Below, piece by piece: positions 1-5,761 of a stretch of DNA of 6,300 bases (positions are counted from its first letter, which is position 1; each line of letters opens with the position of its first letter). The stretch is from Acidobacteriaceae bacterium. Lineage in GTDB: Bacteria; Acidobacteriota; Terriglobia; Terriglobales; Acidobacteriaceae. Both the position numbers and the translations under genes were made by a program. The notes under the pieces are model-generated. The model made no database searches. It was not told the origin of the DNA and was given only the letters and a program-made list of their open reading frames with translations. Where the stretch lies: assembly GCA_030040115.1 (NCBI GenBank), contig JASHUH010000102.1:1-6300 (forward strand), written 5' to 3'.

Positions 1-4
1 TGTT

Positions 5-123
5 TGCGGGCATTTTCAGAGATCCTGTGATCTTTCGGACGGGACGCCACGCTTTCCTTTGGGTCGCATCGACTCAGCATTTCGGGTTCGGATGGCTCCT
101 TCTCTGAAAATGCTTAGCCCGCA
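5..123. repeat. Long-armed inverted repeat spanning the gudP-like stop codon
   Basis: The left arm TGCGGG (5-10) plus CATTTTCAGAGA (11-22) is matched in reverse complement by TCTCTGAAAATG (101-112) and CCCGCA (118-123). That gives 18 paired positions with a five-base bulge (113-117) that contains the stop codon of the permease gene. The enclosed 78 bases have no convincing gene; they include a small hairpin, AGATC-CTGT-GATCT (20-33). In the permease mRNA this would form a 3' stem with a large loop, so it could protect or terminate the transcript. There is no T-run, so it is not a standard intrinsic terminator. It could also be a small dispersed element with terminal inverted repeats, but no target duplication is visible. 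The pairing is seen directly; the role is not known. Confidence 0.6.
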
Positions 124-1457
124 GCGACGCTTTGCGGCGGGGCCAACTCCAGCCGCTTGATTTCGCCCACGATGGGACCGTAGCTAACGATGGCGCAGAA
201 AGCGATCATGCTCACAAAAATCAGCGCGCCGTTATAGGAGTGCGTCCTTTGGACGATGGTTCCGATGATGAGCGGGGTGGTGACGCCGGCCATGTTGCCG
301 CAGAGATTGAAGAGGGCTCCGTTCATGCCCACCATGCCCTTGGGAGAGGTGTCGGCGATCACCGTCCAACCCAGGGCGCCAACGCCCTTGCCGAAGAACG
401 ACAGCGACATGAAAAACAGCATCACCGCCTGCGCATGAGCATAGTTGCAGAGGATGATGGTCATAGCCAGCACCATGCCCGCCATGATGGGCAGCTTGCG
501 TGCGAAGCTGAGCGAATGGCCGCGGTCGAGGAGCTGGTCGCTGATGACGCCGCCAAGAATGCCGCCGAAGCCGCCGCACAGCCCCGGCACCGCGGCGGCC
601 AGACCCACCTTGACCACCGACATGTGGCGCGCCTGGGCCAGGTATAACGGGAACCAGGTGAGAAAGAACCAGGTGAGCGTGGTGATGCAGTACTGGCCGA
701 TATACACGCCCACCAGCATGCGGTGGCTCAGCAGCATCTTCACCGTGCTCCAGGTGAGGGTGTTCTTCTTTGCGGTAGTCTTTGTATCGGTGTTCACGAG
801 GCCGCCGCCGCGCTCGATAAGATCGATCTCCGCGGGCGAAATGCGCGGGTGCTCTTTGACGCCGAAGATGTTGGTGTACCAGAGAACCGTGAACCCCGCG
901 CCCAGCGCGCCCATGAACCAGAAGCAGCTCTTCCAGCCGGAAAGATGAAGGAGCCATCCGAAGATAGGCGCGAAGACGGGCAGCGCAAAATACTGCGACG
1001 CATTGAAGATGGCCGAAGCGCGCCCGCGTTCGTCGGCCGGAAACCAGGCGGTCACGATACGGCCATTGCCGGGAAACACTGGCGCCTGGGCCAAGCCGGA
1101 AAAAATGCGGAGCAGAAAAATGGCCGTGAAAATTTCGCTGGCCTTGAGATATCCTGCCCAGCCGGTGAGAAACGCGGAGACGGACCACAGGACGATGCTG
1201 ATGCCGTAAACCCGCTTGGATCCAAAGCGGTCGAGCAGCCCGCCCGCCGGCAACTGACCCAGCGCATACGCCCAGCCGAAGCCGAAGAGCAGATAGCCCA
1301 TGCGTGCGGCATTGAGATTCAAGTCCTTGGGCATAGTGGCGGCCGCCTGGGACAAGGCCGAGCGGTCGGCGTAGCTGAAGCAGCTCACCGCGAAAAGAAT
1401 GCCGATAATGAGGTACCGGACGTGAGTGGGTTTTTCGCCTTGCGGCAAGTGTGGCAT
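114..1457 (-). CDS. gudP: MFS sugar-acid permease, GudP-like (glucarate/galactarate transporter)
   Basis: This 447-residue inner-membrane permease of the anion:cation symporter branch of the MFS probably imports D-glucarate or galactarate with protons. It follows remembered E. coli GudP along nearly its whole length. Shared stretches include the Y-x-DR of helix 1 (residues 29-32), the loop 2-3 motif GGLLDRFGSKRV (72-83), the block around PGNGRIVTAWFPADERG (129-145), IGQYCITTLTWFFLTWFPLYL (253-273), and FFGKGVGALGW (354-364). About twelve hydrophobic segments are visible, with a charged central loop near 200-240. The length is normal for the family. The start has only a weak purine-rich ribosome site (GGGCGGAA). 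It lies 67 bases downstream of the UxuA-like gene on the same strand, so the two are probably cotranscribed, and gudD occurs at the other end of the window. A hexuronate, galactonate or tartrate substrate within the same subfamily cannot be excluded. Confidence 0.85.
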   Translation of the reverse strand: MPHLPQGEKPTHVRYLIIGILFAVSCFSYADRSALSQAAATMPKDLNLNAARMGYLLFGFGWAYALGQLPAGGLLDRFGSKRVYGISIVLWSVSAFLTGWAGYLKASEIFTAIFLLRIFSGLAQAPVFPGNGRIVTAWFPADERGRASAIFNASQYFALPVFAPIFGWLLHLSGWKSCFWFMGALGAGFTVLWYTNIFGVKEHPRISPAEIDLIERGGGLVNTDTKTTAKKNTLTWSTVKMLLSHRMLVGVYIGQYCITTLTWFFLTWFPLYLAQARHMSVVKVGLAAAVPGLCGGFGGILGGVISDQLLDRGHSLSFARKLPIMAGMVLAMTIILCNYAHAQAVMLFFMSLSFFGKGVGALGWTVIADTSPKGMVGMNGALFNLCGNMAGVTTPLIIGTIVQRTHSYNGALIFVSMIAFCAIVSYGPIVGEIKRLELAPPQSVAAG

Positions 1458-1524
1458 CCATTCCGCCCAGCCTGTCTCGCTCTGAGCTCGATTTATGTTC
1501 TACGTCTGGAGATTTGAAATCCGC

Positions 1525-2628
1525 CTAGGTCTCACTCACCGACTGGATGAGAGCGCGAATATATCCATAACAGTAAGCGAACGATTGCAGCGAACCCGGA
1601 TCGGCATTATCCGCCGCAAGCGGAACATGGTCCGGCATAAGCATGTAAGGATAGCCGACCTCTTTATAAACTTTGATCGCCTTCACGAAATCGACATCGC
1701 CTTCATCGGGGAAAACTTCGACAAAGTCGTTGCGATGGCCGCGGATATTGCGGAAGTGCACGTTGAAGATCTTTTTGCGCGTGCCGAAGTAGCGAATGAC
1801 CTCGAAGATCTCCGTCTTTGGATCCGCGAGCATCTCCGAGACGGTTCCCTGGCAGAAGTTCAGTCCGTGATAAGGGCTCTCCCGGATGGTGATGAATTTT
1901 TTGAGCCCGTCGACGGTTCCCAGCACACGGTTGACACCCATGTAGCCCTGGGGCGGGACGCCGGGGTCTTGCGGGTGGCAGGCCATGCGGACTTTATACT
2001 CGTTGGCTACGGGGATCACGCGGTCGAGGAAGTACGTGATGCGCTCCCAGAAGGCGTCGGCGTTAACTACGCCGGCCTTGGTAAGCGGTTCGGGCGGGGG
2101 CGTCTTGGCCAGGTCCCAATAGTGATCGAGCGAGTCGCCGCGGCCCGGAATGCGGCCGGTGCGCAGCACGCCCAGGATGCTCATGTTGTATTTAATGGAC
2201 GGGATGCCGGCTTGGGCGCAGTTGCGGATGAGGGTTTGCAACTGCTCGATGTCGCGGTCCCGCTCCGGGCTTTCGGCGAGCATGACCGCGGGATGCTTTT
2301 CGCGGTCGATGAAGCTGGAGGCAAGGAACGGCGGCGCGATGCAGTCGATGCTGATGTTGTATTTGGCGGCCATGTCCATCATCTGCTTCAGCTCGTCCAC
2401 AGTGGCGTAAAGCCGGTCGCCCTCGATGTGCGGATAGCCGCAGACGTGGCGCACGCTGTAGCGGGCAAGGTACTTGAGATGGGTTTCGTTGGTGGGGGCG
2501 GTTTGATCGCCCAGTTTCATCCGCACCGGTACCGACGTCTCGTCCGCGCGCGCCGGGACCGGCGCCACGCTCTGCGCCGCAGCGAAACTTGCCGCGCCGC
2601 TCACAACCAAAAACTGCCTGCGGTTCAT
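1525..2628 (-). CDS. Tat-exported TIM-barrel protein of the mannonate dehydratase (UxuA) family
   Basis: UxuA dehydrates D-mannonate to 2-keto-3-deoxy-D-gluconate using a divalent metal. In this 367-residue protein the family's metal-binding pattern is present: H218 in MACHPQDP, C259 in NFCQG, H291 in VHFRNIRG and D333 in MPDH. The GDVD of residues 310-313 is also family-typical. The protein opens with a twin-arginine signal, RRQFL at residues 3-7, a hydrophobic stretch, and ARA (26-28) as the likely cleavage site. The start at 2628 is preferred over an in-frame ATG at 2652 because AAGGAG lies four bases upstream and the signal peptide then begins correctly. Two points differ from E. coli UxuA as remembered: the helical insertion in the middle is about 60 residues shorter, and the Arg of RPDHGH is Met331. 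The family is fairly sure; the exact substrate is not. It is the first gene of a likely two-gene operon with the GudP-like permease. Confidence 0.8.
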   Translation of the reverse strand: MNRRQFLVVSGAASFAAAQSVAPVPARADETSVPVRMKLGDQTAPTNETHLKYLARYSVRHVCGYPHIEGDRLYATVDELKQMMDMAAKYNISIDCIAPPFLASSFIDREKHPAVMLAESPERDRDIEQLQTLIRNCAQAGIPSIKYNMSILGVLRTGRIPGRGDSLDHYWDLAKTPPPEPLTKAGVVNADAFWERITYFLDRVIPVANEYKVRMACHPQDPGVPPQGYMGVNRVLGTVDGLKKFITIRESPYHGLNFCQGTVSEMLADPKTEIFEVIRYFGTRKKIFNVHFRNIRGHRNDFVEVFPDEGDVDFVKAIKVYKEVGYPYMLMPDHVPLAADNADPGSLQSFAYCYGYIRALIQSVSET

Positions 2629-2632
2629 CTTT

Positions 2633-2638
2633 CTCCTT
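2633..2638 (-). promoter_or_regulatory. Ribosome binding site deciding the start of the UxuA-like gene
   Basis: The minus strand reads AAGGAG, then AAAG, then ATG at 2628. The alternative ATG at 2652 has no purine-rich stretch before it, and its eight extra residues would precede the Tat signal. Confidence 0.65.
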
Positions 2639-2682
2639 GGTGGGGCTTCCATGGACAGGTCCGGGTCCGTGGGGTGGTTGGC

Positions 2683-2711
2683 CCTATATCGACCATTTGT
2701 ATGCGAGTGAA
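2683..2711 (-). promoter_or_regulatory. Possible promoter for the UxuA-like/permease operon
   Basis: On the minus strand TTCACT (2706-2711) and TATAGG (2683-2688) stand 17 bases apart, each matching four of six sigma-70 consensus positions. An alternative is TTTACA (2720-2725) with TACAAA (2696-2701), 18 bases apart. Either would give a leader of roughly 50-65 bases before the Tat-signal start. Both are guesses from consensus only. Confidence 0.3.
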
Positions 2712-2728
2712 GGCGATGCTGTAAAGGG

Positions 2729-2752
2729 GAACCCCAACGGCCCTCGGGGTTC
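2729..2752. repeat. Inverted repeat between divergent promoters, possible operator
   Basis: GAACCCC (2729-2735) and GGGGTTC (2746-2752) form a perfect 7-base inverted repeat with a 10-base spacer. It lies just upstream of the plus-strand -35 and close to the minus-strand promoter candidates, a position suited to a regulator binding site. No regulator gene is in the window, and a short GC-rich repeat can occur by chance. Confidence 0.35.
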
Positions 2753-2758
2753 TGATAG

Positions 2759-2787
2759 TTGGTTTCCGGCTCTGGAGCGGTTATAAT
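2759..2787 (+). promoter_or_regulatory. Promoter of the PA2779-like/C39/TPR-barrel genes
   Basis: A perfect -10 box TATAAT (2782-2787) is preceded at exactly 17 bases by TTGGTT (2759-2764), which keeps the TTG of the -35 consensus. Transcription would start near 2794, leaving a leader of about 35 bases before the ATG at 2830. The -10 is convincing and the -35 is weak, so an activator may assist. Confidence 0.6.
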
Positions 2788-2815
2788 CGCGCAGAGTTTG
2801 CTTCCTACTTCCCCC

Positions 2816-2820
2816 GGAGG
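2816..2820 (+). promoter_or_regulatory. Strong ribosome binding site deciding the start at 2830
   Basis: GGAGG lies nine bases before ATG 2830. The TTG at 2821 in the same frame directly abuts this site and therefore cannot be the start, so the protein begins MSFENW. Confidence 0.8.
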
Positions 2821-2829
2821 TTGCGAATT

Positions 2830-3240
2830 ATGTCATTTGAAAATTGGCCGGCCGTCAGATTGGCGACGGCTGCCGCCCTTGCCACGGCTTTTGCCGTTCC
2901 TCAAAACCTGATCGCGCAGGCCCCCGAACATCTGATCACTTCCGGTGATTTGCAGAAGGCAGCCGAAGGCGCTTCTCACATCCGGCAACAGAACCTGGAC
3001 ACGCTACGCGGGTTTCTTTCCTCGCCGGAGGCGCGGAAGGCAATTGAATCTGCGCACATGAACCCGGAAGAAGTACAAAACGCGATCGCCGGCCTAAACG
3101 ATCAGGAACTTGCGCAATTGGCGACGCGCGCCAACAAAGCGCAGTCCGATTTCGTCGCCGGCAGCTTGAGCGACCGCGATCTGATCATTCTCCTGGTGGT
3201 CATTGCAGCCCTCATCTTAATCATCGTCGCCGTGAAGTGA
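2830..3240 (+). CDS. Small secreted, C-terminally membrane-anchored protein, PA2779-like
   Basis: The 136-residue product has three parts. Residues 1-31 are a signal peptide with hydrophobic ATAAALATAFAV and a likely cut after the AQA at 29-31. Residues 38-105 are a soluble, mostly helical domain. Residues 118-135 form a hydrophobic transmembrane segment ending in a single Lys. The soluble part contains the pattern of short helix, then NPEEVQNAIAGLNDQELAQLA (78-98), which resembles the 'DP-x-A-x-x-R-V-x-x-L-x-D-x-E' stretch I remember from the PA2779 family of Pseudomonas. The next gene encodes a PA2778-type C39 peptidase, the usual neighbour of that family, which strengthens the call. The function of the family is unknown. 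The body of the protein probably faces the periplasm, held by the C-terminal helix. It is the first gene of a plus-strand unit, 10 bases ahead of the peptidase gene. Assignment by motif memory is moderate; existence of the gene is near certain. Confidence 0.8.
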   Translation: MSFENWPAVRLATAAALATAFAVPQNLIAQAPEHLITSGDLQKAAEGASHIRQQNLDTLRGFLSSPEARKAIESAHMNPEEVQNAIAGLNDQELAQLATRANKAQSDFVAGSLSDRDLIILLVVIAALILIIVAVK

Positions 3241-3250
3241 AAGCAGCCCC

Positions 3251-3823
3251 ATGCAGCGCGCCGTCAGGAAACGGATGATGACCGGCGCCGCCGGCGCGGC
3301 GTTGTTTTCGTGCGCAGCCGCGTTCGCCGCCGCCGGCGCGGCGGACATCTGGCTGGACGTTCCCTTCATAAAGCAGCAGAAGGATGGATGCGGCGCAGCC
3401 GCCATTGCCATGGTGATGCAGTATTGGCTAGGCCACGAAAAGCAGCCGGTGCGCGCGAGCGCCGAGTCGGCGCGGATTCAAACCATGCTGGGCTCAGCGG
3501 CAGCGCACGGAATCTATGCTGCGGACATGGTGCGCTACTTCGAGCAAAATGGCTTTCGCGCGTTTGCCTTTGCGGGCAAGTGGGACGATTTCGAAGAGCA
3601 GCTCGCGAAGGGACGTCCGCTGATTGCCGCTTTGCAGCCGGAAGGAAGTGGTTCGCTGCACTACGTGGTGGTGGCGGGCGTAGACGACAGTCAACAGGTT
3701 GTGCTCGTGAACGACCCCGCGCAACGGAAATTGCTGAAACAAGACAGAACGCGCTTCGAGCGGGAGTGGCGAGCTACGGGAGACTGGATGCTGCTGGCGG
3801 TTCCCGCGCCGGGTTGGCGCTGA
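3251..3823 (+). CDS. Secreted C39-family cysteine peptidase, PA2778-like peptidase domain
   Basis: This 190-residue protein has a papain-like C39 fold. Cys47 in DGCGAAAIAMVMQYW (45-59) is the expected nucleophile, Gln42 the likely oxyanion residue, His137 in SLHYVVVAGVDD the general base, and Asp155 in LVNDPA the third member. The order and spacing fit an active enzyme. The N-terminus has a basic region (R3, R6, K7, R8) followed by an Ala-rich hydrophobic stretch, so it is exported; LFSC (18-21) is a poor lipobox, so a lipoprotein is possible but unlikely. ATG 3275 has a better ribosome site (AGGAA) but would lose the basic n-region, so 3251 is preferred. In bacteriocin exporters the C39 domain cleaves double-glycine leaders, but here there is no ABC transporter. 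In PA2778 proteins a TPR part follows in the same chain; here it is in the next gene. The target is unknown; the small anchored protein upstream is a candidate. Confidence 0.85.
   Translation: MQRAVRKRMMTGAAGAALFSCAAAFAAAGAADIWLDVPFIKQQKDGCGAAAIAMVMQYWLGHEKQPVRASAESARIQTMLGSAAAHGIYAADMVRYFEQNGFRAFAFAGKWDDFEEQLAKGRPLIAALQPEGSGSLHYVVVAGVDDSQQVVLVNDPAQRKLLKQDRTRFEREWRATGDWMLLAVPAPGWR
3286..3343 (+). repeat. 16-base direct repeat inside the peptidase signal-peptide region
   Basis: An identical 16-base GC-only string occurs at 3286-3301 and 3328-3343, exactly 42 bases apart and in the same codon phase. Each copy encodes Ala-Ala-Gly-Ala-Ala (residues 13-17 and 27-31). It is probably a by-product of Ala-rich coding or a local duplication that lengthened the signal peptide. 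Confidence 0.6.
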
Positions 3824-3936
3824 AAGGCCGCAGCGCGCAGGCCATGGCCGCCGCGTTCTGCGCAAACAACCAACCCAAGCCGTGGCGGCGCGGGGCCATG
3901 CTCCCCAAGGCAGACGCTCCATTTGGCGCCGGTGCG

Positions 3937-5649
3937 ATGGGACATTTGCATTGGAAAAAGGAACTACGCTGGGCGCTTCTGGCGGTCTTGCTTTGCGGTT
4001 GCATCGGCGTGCGCGGTCAGGCGTCAAAAAACCCGGCGCCTATGGCGCAGCAGTTGGACCAGCTCGCCGCCGGGCATGAGTGGGCGCAAATTGTGCGACT
4101 TGCCGGCGCGATGAAGGAGCGTCCGGCGGCGGTGGATTTCTACTACGGGTTGGCGCTCGGACAAATGGGGCGCTGGGACGAGTCGCGGCAGGCGCTCGAA
4201 GAAGGGCGCCGGCTGGCGCCGGCCGATCCGCGATTCAGGGTGGAGCTGGCGGGAATCACATTCAAACAGAAAAAATATGCGCAAGCGGCGCAGCATTTAC
4301 GGGCGGCCATCCGGCTGGATCCCCAAGATCCCTACACCAACAATTTTCTGGCCACGGTTTATTTTCTCGAAGGGAATCTGGAAGCGGCGCTGAAATACTG
4401 GAACCGCGTGGGCAAGCCGGCGATCGCCGATGTGCGTGAGGAGCCGGAGCCGCGCGTCGATGCTGCGCTGCTCGATTCCGCCTTCGCCTTTTCGCCCGCA
4501 GCGGCGCTGCGGTTGCCGCAGTTTCTTGACACCAACGCGCGCATGCGCGGGTTGGGAATTTTTCCGCAATACCAGTTCGACCTGGACGCGCGCGACGACG
4601 GGAAATTCGATGTGGTGTTCCGCGCGCGCGAACTGAACGGCATGGGCGACGGCGCGTGGGACAAGCTGTTTTTGTTTTTCCGTGAGATTCCGTTTCAGGG
4701 CGTCGAGCCAGCGTTCTACAACTGGCGGGGACAAGCCGTCAATTTCGAATCGCTGGTGCGTTGGGATGCGCAGAAGCGAAGAATCGCGGCGCAGCTCTCC
4801 GGGCCATGGGAACATGGCGCGAAATACCGTTGGGCGCTCGGAACCGATTTGCGCAATGAGAACTGGGCGATCCGCGACGGCTTTGCCGGCCCGGCGCCAG
4901 TGCTGGCCAGCTTCAACATGCGGACGGAAAGGGCGGACCTGGATTTGGCCTCCTATGCCAGCGGGCGGGTGAGCTGGACAGCAGGCGCGGTAGTCTCGCA
5001 CCGCGATTTTCGCAGCGTAGAGCCGGGAACCGTTCTCACGCAGTCGATGCTCGACCCCGGCTACGAGCTCACCCAGGAGGCGCGGGTTACCGATGTGCTT
5101 TGGCGCGAGCCGGAGCGGCGTTTCCTGGTGACGACGGGCGTGGGGTCGGAGGCGGCGCGGTTGTGGTCGTCCCCTGCAGAGGCCTTCGAGAAGTTCACGG
5201 GCGAAGTCGGCTGGAACTGGCTTCCGCAATCCCAGGGCGACGACTACGCAATGCGGCAGAGCCTGCGCGCGGGCAGAGTCTTTGGTCAGGCGCCCTTTGA
5301 TGAGCTCTTCATCCTGGGACTCGAACGGGACAACGACCTGCCCCTGCGCGCGCACATCGGAACCCGCGATGGGCGCAAAGGCAGCGCTCCACTGGGACGC
5401 GACTATTTCCTCGAGAACTGGGAGATGGACAAAAACATCTACAGCAACGGGCTGGCGAAGCTGCAGATCGGCCCGTTTTTCGATATCGGCAAAATTACTG
5501 ATCCCGGAACGGCGCTGGGCTCGCACAAATGGCTCTTCGACACCGGAGCGGAGGTCAAGCTGCGCGTCTTCGGCAGCGGACTGGTGTTTTCCTACGGCAA
5601 GGGTTTGCGCAGCGGGAACAATGCGTTCTACGTGATGTTGCTGGAGTAG
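3937..5649 (+). CDS. TPR-containing predicted outer-membrane beta-barrel protein
   Basis: From ATG 3937 the product is 570 residues. Residues 7-28 form an export signal (KKELRW, then a hydrophobic core); LCGC (19-22) could be an imperfect lipobox. Three TPR-like helix pairs follow at about 66-98, 99-132 and 133-165, with typical G/A/Y and DP spacing. From about 205 to the end the sequence alternates polar and hydrophobic residues in barrel fashion. The segment 505-558, with IGPFFDIGKI and GLVFSYGKGLR, recalls the last strands of Omp85/surface-antigen (D15) barrels. The C-terminal residue is Glu rather than the aromatic usual in outer-membrane proteins. The start is uncertain: ATGs at 3844 and 3898 are in frame, none has a good ribosome site, and 3937 is chosen because the signal peptide then starts correctly. 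It probably shares a transcript with the peptidase, 113 bases upstream. The TPR face may dock periplasmic partners such as the two preceding products. I know no characterised homolog. Confidence 0.75.
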   Translation: MGHLHWKKELRWALLAVLLCGCIGVRGQASKNPAPMAQQLDQLAAGHEWAQIVRLAGAMKERPAAVDFYYGLALGQMGRWDESRQALEEGRRLAPADPRFRVELAGITFKQKKYAQAAQHLRAAIRLDPQDPYTNNFLATVYFLEGNLEAALKYWNRVGKPAIADVREEPEPRVDAALLDSAFAFSPAAALRLPQFLDTNARMRGLGIFPQYQFDLDARDDGKFDVVFRARELNGMGDGAWDKLFLFFREIPFQGVEPAFYNWRGQAVNFESLVRWDAQKRRIAAQLSGPWEHGAKYRWALGTDLRNENWAIRDGFAGPAPVLASFNMRTERADLDLASYASGRVSWTAGAVVSHRDFRSVEPGTVLTQSMLDPGYELTQEARVTDVLWREPERRFLVTTGVGSEAARLWSSPAEAFEKFTGEVGWNWLPQSQGDDYAMRQSLRAGRVFGQAPFDELFILGLERDNDLPLRAHIGTRDGRKGSAPLGRDYFLENWEMDKNIYSNGLAKLQIGPFFDIGKITDPGTALGSHKWLFDTGAEVKLRVFGSGLVFSYGKGLRSGNNAFYVMLLE

Positions 5650-5679
5650 AAGATGAATGCCCGCGAGATGGCTCGATGG

Positions 5680-5696
5680 CGCCGCTCGCTGCGGCG
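5680..5696 (+). other. Short GC hairpin after the TPR-barrel gene
   Basis: CGCCGC-TCGCT-GCGGCG can form a six-base-pair stem 30 bases after the stop codon. No T-run follows, so it is at best a weak or factor-assisted terminator between the envelope module and gudD. The rest of the 112-base gap (5650-5761) shows a -10-like TATGAT at 5728-5733 but no matching -35. Confidence 0.25.
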
Positions 5697-5761
5697 GCTT
5701 CGGGGGCGATCTTCGAGGGCTCGGCGATATGATATTGCGGAACCTTGAACCCGATCACCCA

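Noticed and set aside
1..80. Short minus-strand frame starting at 80 and open to the window edge (MLSRCDPKES...).
   Set aside because: About 26 codons, with no ribosome site at a proper distance and no recognisable sequence; it lies inside the inverted-repeat unit.
232..1461. 409-codon minus-strand frame overlapping the permease gene.
   Set aside because: An out-of-frame shadow rich in Arg and His with no membrane segments; the permease frame matches GudP throughout.
1458..1524. Possible internal promoter between the UxuA-like and permease genes (CATAAA-like box on the minus strand).
   Set aside because: No -35 at an acceptable distance; the 67-base gap is more simply an operon spacer.
1495..2724. 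409-codon plus-strand open frame opposite the UxuA-like gene.
   Set aside because: No recognisable motif; composition is typical of antisense of a GC-rich gene, and the minus-strand protein has the Tat signal and metal ligands.
3840..3900. Palindrome GGCCATGGCC and nearby GC-rich partial inverted matches between the peptidase and barrel genes.
   Set aside because: Imperfect pairing and no T-run; compatible with chance in GC-rich sequence, so not called a terminator.
3310..3936. The TPR-barrel frame stays open far upstream, through the whole C39 gene, giving a possible 779-residue protein.
   Set aside because: The upstream part is Arg/Gly-rich shadow translation of the peptidase gene, which has clear catalytic motifs in its own frame. 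A signal peptide appears only at about 3937.
4297..5526. 409-codon minus-strand open frame opposite the barrel gene.
   Set aside because: Arg/His/Pro-rich antisense translation without domain features; the plus strand has TPR and barrel patterns.
5653..5751. Small plus-strand ORF just after the barrel gene.
   Set aside because: About 31 codons, Arg-rich ([10 protein letters not shown]), no ribosome site, GC-rich noise; the gudD frame overlaps it.
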